Source of the DNA: a bacterium BMS3Abin06
GTDB taxonomy: Bacteria > Nitrospirota > Thermodesulfovibrionia > UBA6902
Length of the DNA stretch: 36,728 nucleotides
Direction of reading: 5' to 3'
NCBI GenBank assembly: GCA_002897895.1
Contig: BDSY01000079.1
Span: 1-36,728, forward strand
Below, piece by piece: positions 34,271-36,728 of the stretch. The position numbers were made by a program, and so were the translations under genes. How positions within the stretch are numbered: position 1 is the stretch's first letter; the number at the start of each line of letters is the position of its first letter. The notes below the pieces were generated by a model. That model worked only from the letters and a program-made list of their open reading frames with translations. It made no database searches and was not told the origin of the DNA.

Positions 34271-35482
34271 TTATCCTTCAGCGTGTTTATGCATTTTGAT
34301 CTCAACCTTTTCAGTGAGACCCTGATAGTATTCGCTCAGAATCTTGAGGACTTCCGGACGACTGAATTTATCGGACACCTCTTCGCCTTCCGAAAGCATC
34401 TTTCTCAGTTTTGTACCGCTGAGGATAAGCCTGTCTTCCTTGCCGTGCGGGCAGGTCTTCATTGATGCCATTCCGTCACATTTGTCACACCAGAAGGTCC
34501 AGTCAATCTTCAGAGGCTGTGTCTCGAGAGCGCCTTCCGGTATCTCATCAAATATATGGTGGGCATCAAACGGGCCATAGTAATCACCTACACCGGCATG
34601 GTCACGCCCGACTATCAGGTGGCTGCAGCCGAAATTCTGTCTGAACACTGCGTGCAAAAGCGCCTCTCTCGGTCCTGCATATCTCATGTCAAGGGGATAT
34701 CCGCCGATAGCCACCGTGTCTTTTACAAAATAGTTTTCAATGAGGGTATCAATAGCAGACTGCCTCACATCAGCAGGTATGTCACCCGGTTTTAATTTTC
34801 CTAAAAGCATGTGAATGAAAACGCCATCACACACCTCAATTGCAATTTTTGCGAGAAATTCATGGGAGCGGTGCATCGGGTTGCGGGTCTGGAAGGCTGC
34901 TACTGTCGACCAACCCTTGTCCTCAAAAATCTTCCTCGACTCCGCGGGTGTCATGTAAATGCCTTTGTATTCCGTCGGAAATATACCCTGGCTCAGAACC
35001 TTGACAGGCCCTGCAAGATTTACTTCCTCCTGCTCCATGACCTTTGCAACACCGGGATGCTCCATATCGGTTGTACGGAACACCTGCTTGCACTCATGCT
35101 CCTTGTCAATGGTATATTTTTCCTGAACGGTCATTATCCCCATTGTCTCGCCGCTTTCTTCGTCAACAAGGGCGACTTCCTCGCCGTCCTTGATACTGTC
35201 GGCCTGGCCCTTTGTCGTGGAGAGTGTAATGGGAATCGGCCAGAAGGTCCCGTCTGCCATGGTGTAATTATCAACAACACCTTTCCAGTCGGCGGATCCC
35301 ATAAATCCTTCAAGCGGAGTAAACCCGCCGATACCGAGCATTATAAGGTCCCCTGTCTCCCTTGAGGTGAGCTTGACCTGGGTAAGTGATTTTGCCTTTT
35401 CCTTTGCTGCTTTAAGCTCGTCACCTTCAAGAAGAAGGGGTTTAAGCTTTTTGTCTTTACCATGCGGATTAACTAATGCCAT
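34271..35482 (-). CDS. sat: Sulfate adenylyltransferase (ATP sulfurylase)
   Basis: Activates sulfate: ATP + sulfate gives APS + PPi. The 403-residue homo-oligomeric type shows the active-site [12 protein letters not shown] (QxRN and HxxH), [20 protein letters not shown], and a metal-binding [17 protein letters not shown] insertion present in Sat of many sulfate reducers. No APS-kinase domain is attached, as expected for dissimilatory use. AAGGAGG precedes the ATG, 41 bases after adk, so the two are probably cotranscribed. Confidence 0.97.
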   Translation of the reverse strand: MALVNPHGKDKKLKPLLLEGDELKAAKEKAKSLTQVKLTSRETGDLIMLGIGGFTPLEGFMGSADWKGVVDNYTMADGTFWPIPITLSTTKGQADSIKDGEEVALVDEESGETMGIMTVQEKYTIDKEHECKQVFRTTDMEHPGVAKVMEQEEVNLAGPVKVLSQGIFPTEYKGIYMTPAESRKIFEDKGWSTVAAFQTRNPMHRSHEFLAKIAIEVCDGVFIHMLLGKLKPGDIPADVRQSAIDTLIENYFVKDTVAIGGYPLDMRYAGPREALLHAVFRQNFGCSHLIVGRDHAGVGDYYGPFDAHHIFDEIPEGALETQPLKIDWTFWCDKCDGMASMKTCPHGKEDRLILSGTKLRKMLSEGEEVSDKFSRPEVLKILSEYYQGLTEKVEIKMHKHAEG

Positions 35483-35523
35483 ATCTACCTCCTTAAAAAC
35501 TTTTATTTAAACGCGCTGATTAA

Positions 35524-36168
35524 TTAATATCCAAGAATTGTACATATCCTGTTAAATATATCGTCAATGCTCCCCACGCCTTCTACAGATTTAAGTATCC
35601 CCTTCTTGCCGTAGTAGTCGATAAGCGGAGCAGTCGCTTTCTCATAAACATCAAGCCTGTTCTTGATGGTCTCTTCTTTATCATCATCCCTCTGGTAAAG
35701 CTCTCCCCCGCATTTATCACACACACCCTCTTTTTGAGGAGGACTGAAATGGATGTTGTACATCTGCTGGCAGCCCCTGCAGGTCCTCCTGCCGGTAAGC
35801 CTCTTCATAAGGTCGTTCTTGTCGACATCAACACTCAGAGCAACATCAAGGGGCGCATTCATTTCAGAGAGGACCTTATCAAGTTCTTCGGCCTGTGCGG
35901 TATTTCTCGGGAAACCGTCAAGTATGTAGCCGTTTTTGCAATCATCCTGGGCAAGCCTTTCCTTAACAAGCCCGATAACAACCGAATCAGGGACAAGCTC
36001 ACCTTTATCCATAATAATTTTTGCTTCTTTTCCAAGGGGAGTACCGTCTGCTACAGCCTTTCTGAGGATATCTCCGGTCGAAATCTGGGGAATGCCGAAT
36101 TTGTCTACAAGTTTCTTTGCCTGCGTTCCCTTTCCGGCTCCCGGAGCACCTAATAATACAAGTCTCAT
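35524..36168 (-). CDS. adk: Adenylate kinase
   Basis: Interconverts AMP + ATP and 2 ADP. The 214-residue product has P-loop GAPGAGKGTQ (7-16), the NMP-binding STGDILRKAV, the DGFPRNTAQAE motif, and a LID domain with four zinc-binding cysteines (Cys130, Cys133, Cys150, Cys153), the long zinc-LID type. AAGGAGACGC precedes the ATG. It is the promoter-proximal gene of the sulfate-activation cluster, where it can recycle the AMP released by APS reductase. Adk is usually found with secY/map in ribosomal operons; that is not its setting here. Confidence 0.97.
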   Translation of the reverse strand: MRLVLLGAPGAGKGTQAKKLVDKFGIPQISTGDILRKAVADGTPLGKEAKIIMDKGELVPDSVVIGLVKERLAQDDCKNGYILDGFPRNTAQAEELDKVLSEMNAPLDVALSVDVDKNDLMKRLTGRRTCRGCQQMYNIHFSPPQKEGVCDKCGGELYQRDDDKEETIKNRLDVYEKATAPLIDYYGKKGILKSVEGVGSIDDIFNRICTILGY

Positions 36169-36316
36169 ATGCGTCTCCTTTTAAATTTATTAAAGAAAAA
36201 AACCAGCTCTATCATTTGACGGCAAAAAGCCTGATTAATAGTGCAGACTAAAGCGGTATCACACCGTTATCAAAAAAAATCAATAAATACGACAAGAAGG
36301 ACTATAATGACTTGAT

Positions 36317-36345
36317 ATGATATAAAGAGTTTAAAATGTAGTCAA
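36317..36345 (-). promoter_or_regulatory. Sigma-70-type promoter of the adk-sat-apr-qmo-hppA cluster
   Basis: On the minus strand TTGACT (36340-36345), 17 bases, TATCAT (36317-36322), each 5 of 6 to consensus. Initiation near 36310 gives a leader of about 140 nt before adk. The region 36169-36530 is otherwise AT-rich and without a gene. Confidence 0.65.
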
Positions 36346-36530
36346 TATAAAAATTTAAATTAATTTATAATATTTGCTTATTAGAGTTAATGCAAAGTTA
36401 ATAATTCAAATATTTCAATATGTTAGCCGATTACAATAGAGTAGCCTTTGCCGGCCTCATATCTTTATTTAGGTTCTTTCTCATTTCAAGTGGGTAAAAT
36501 ATATCTTTTTAATATCCTTCTGCCTTATTT

Positions 36531-36560
36531 CCCCTCTAAAAAGAGGGGATTAAGGGGTGT
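36531..36560. repeat. CCCCTCT...AGAGGGGATTAAGGGGTGTGT repeat, third copy
   Basis: CCCCTCTAAAAAGAGGGG (36531-36548) followed by ATTAAGGGGTGTG is the same family as the inverted pair at 19038-19184. It supplies the last codons and the stop of the DUF559-type gene. Confidence 0.7.
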
Positions 36561-36728
36561 GTTTATTCTTAATCTTATGTATACAATTTTTAATATCTTC
36601 CAACACCCCTTCAATATTATTCAGTACGTCATCATCGCTGTATCTTAAAACTCTTATTCCTATTTCATTTAATCTCTGTTCTTTCTTTTTGTCTCTTTCA
36701 AATACTTCCTTAAAGCCATGTGTATATC
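36550..36728 (-). CDS. DUF559 (Vsr-like endonuclease) protein, C-terminal part
   Basis: The minus-strand frame from the window edge to a TAA at 36550-36552 gives about 58 residues: ...THGFKEVFERDKKKEQRLNE, IGIRVLRYSDDDVLNNIEGV, LEDIKNCIHKIKNKHTP. The GIRVLRY-DDDVLNNIEGVLE block is characteristic of the C-terminus of DUF559/Vsr-fold endonuclease-like proteins. The last residues (KHTP) come from the dispersed GGGGTGTG repeat. The 5' part lies outside the window. Confidence 0.75.
   Translation of the reverse strand, partial: YTHGFKEVFERDKKKEQRLNEIGIRVLRYSDDDVLNNIEGVLEDIKNCIHKIKNKHTP

Noticed and set aside
34811-35365. Plus-strand ORF of 184 codons opposite sat
   Set aside because: It lies entirely antisense to the clearly conserved sat gene, has no Shine-Dalgarno and no recognisable domain; it is a shadow of codon bias.

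Overview
The window looks like chromosome from an uncultured, anaerobic, sulfate-respiring Gram-negative bacterium, most likely a Nitrospirota (Thermodesulfovibrionia-type) lineage. That placement is inferred from gene content: a complete sat-aprBA-qmoABC sulfate-activation module, a membrane pyrophosphatase, PEP-CTERM proteins, and Nitrospirota-style housekeeping proteins. No rRNA or tRNA gene was seen.

Layout. 1-233: end of an unrecognised ORF. 302-3853 (minus): rho, a LolA/LolB-like lipoprotein and radA. 4070-4711 (minus): a PEP-CTERM surface protein with a sigma-54 promoter and two upstream boxes. 5077-8343: divergent glnB (PII) and glnE, the nitrogen-signalling pair. 8404-11592 (minus): tig-clpP-clpX proteostasis operon. 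11763-12755: family 2 glycosyltransferase. 12785-15553: an AT-rich block that I read as an integron gene-cassette array without an integrase. It has three cassettes separated by attC-like sites, and each cassette's first bases are complementary to the R'' box at its own end. 15723-19010: a radical SAM/SPASM protein and RecQ. 19038-21100: DUF559-type repeats, a promoter, an attC-like 60-mer, a two-gene cassette (DUF4365 nuclease-like protein plus an exported coiled-coil protein), and a group II intron 3' end lodged in the R'' box of the cassette's terminal attC. 21372-21835: REP hairpins and a decayed RAYT transposase. 21892-22551: a Phd-type antitoxin/VapC pair with promoter and operator. 22602-24058: a PAS-GGDEF cyclase and a DUF805 protein. 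24073-24215: a MITE-like element.

24597-36168 (all minus strand): adk-sat-aprB-aprA-qmoA-qmoB-qmoC-hppA. Sat spends ATP to make APS plus PPi, HppA splits PPi while pumping ions, AprAB reduces APS to sulfite and AMP with electrons delivered through QmoABC from menaquinol, and Adk returns AMP to the adenylate pool. The cluster therefore holds the catalyst, its electron donor and the recycling steps for both by-products. The window ends inside a DUF559-type protein whose 3' end runs into the same CCCCTCT repeat family found near 19 kb.

The main accessory features are the integrase-less cassettes (one carrying a PEP-CTERM protein), the intron remnant in an attC, and the sigma-54/PEP-CTERM promoter architecture.
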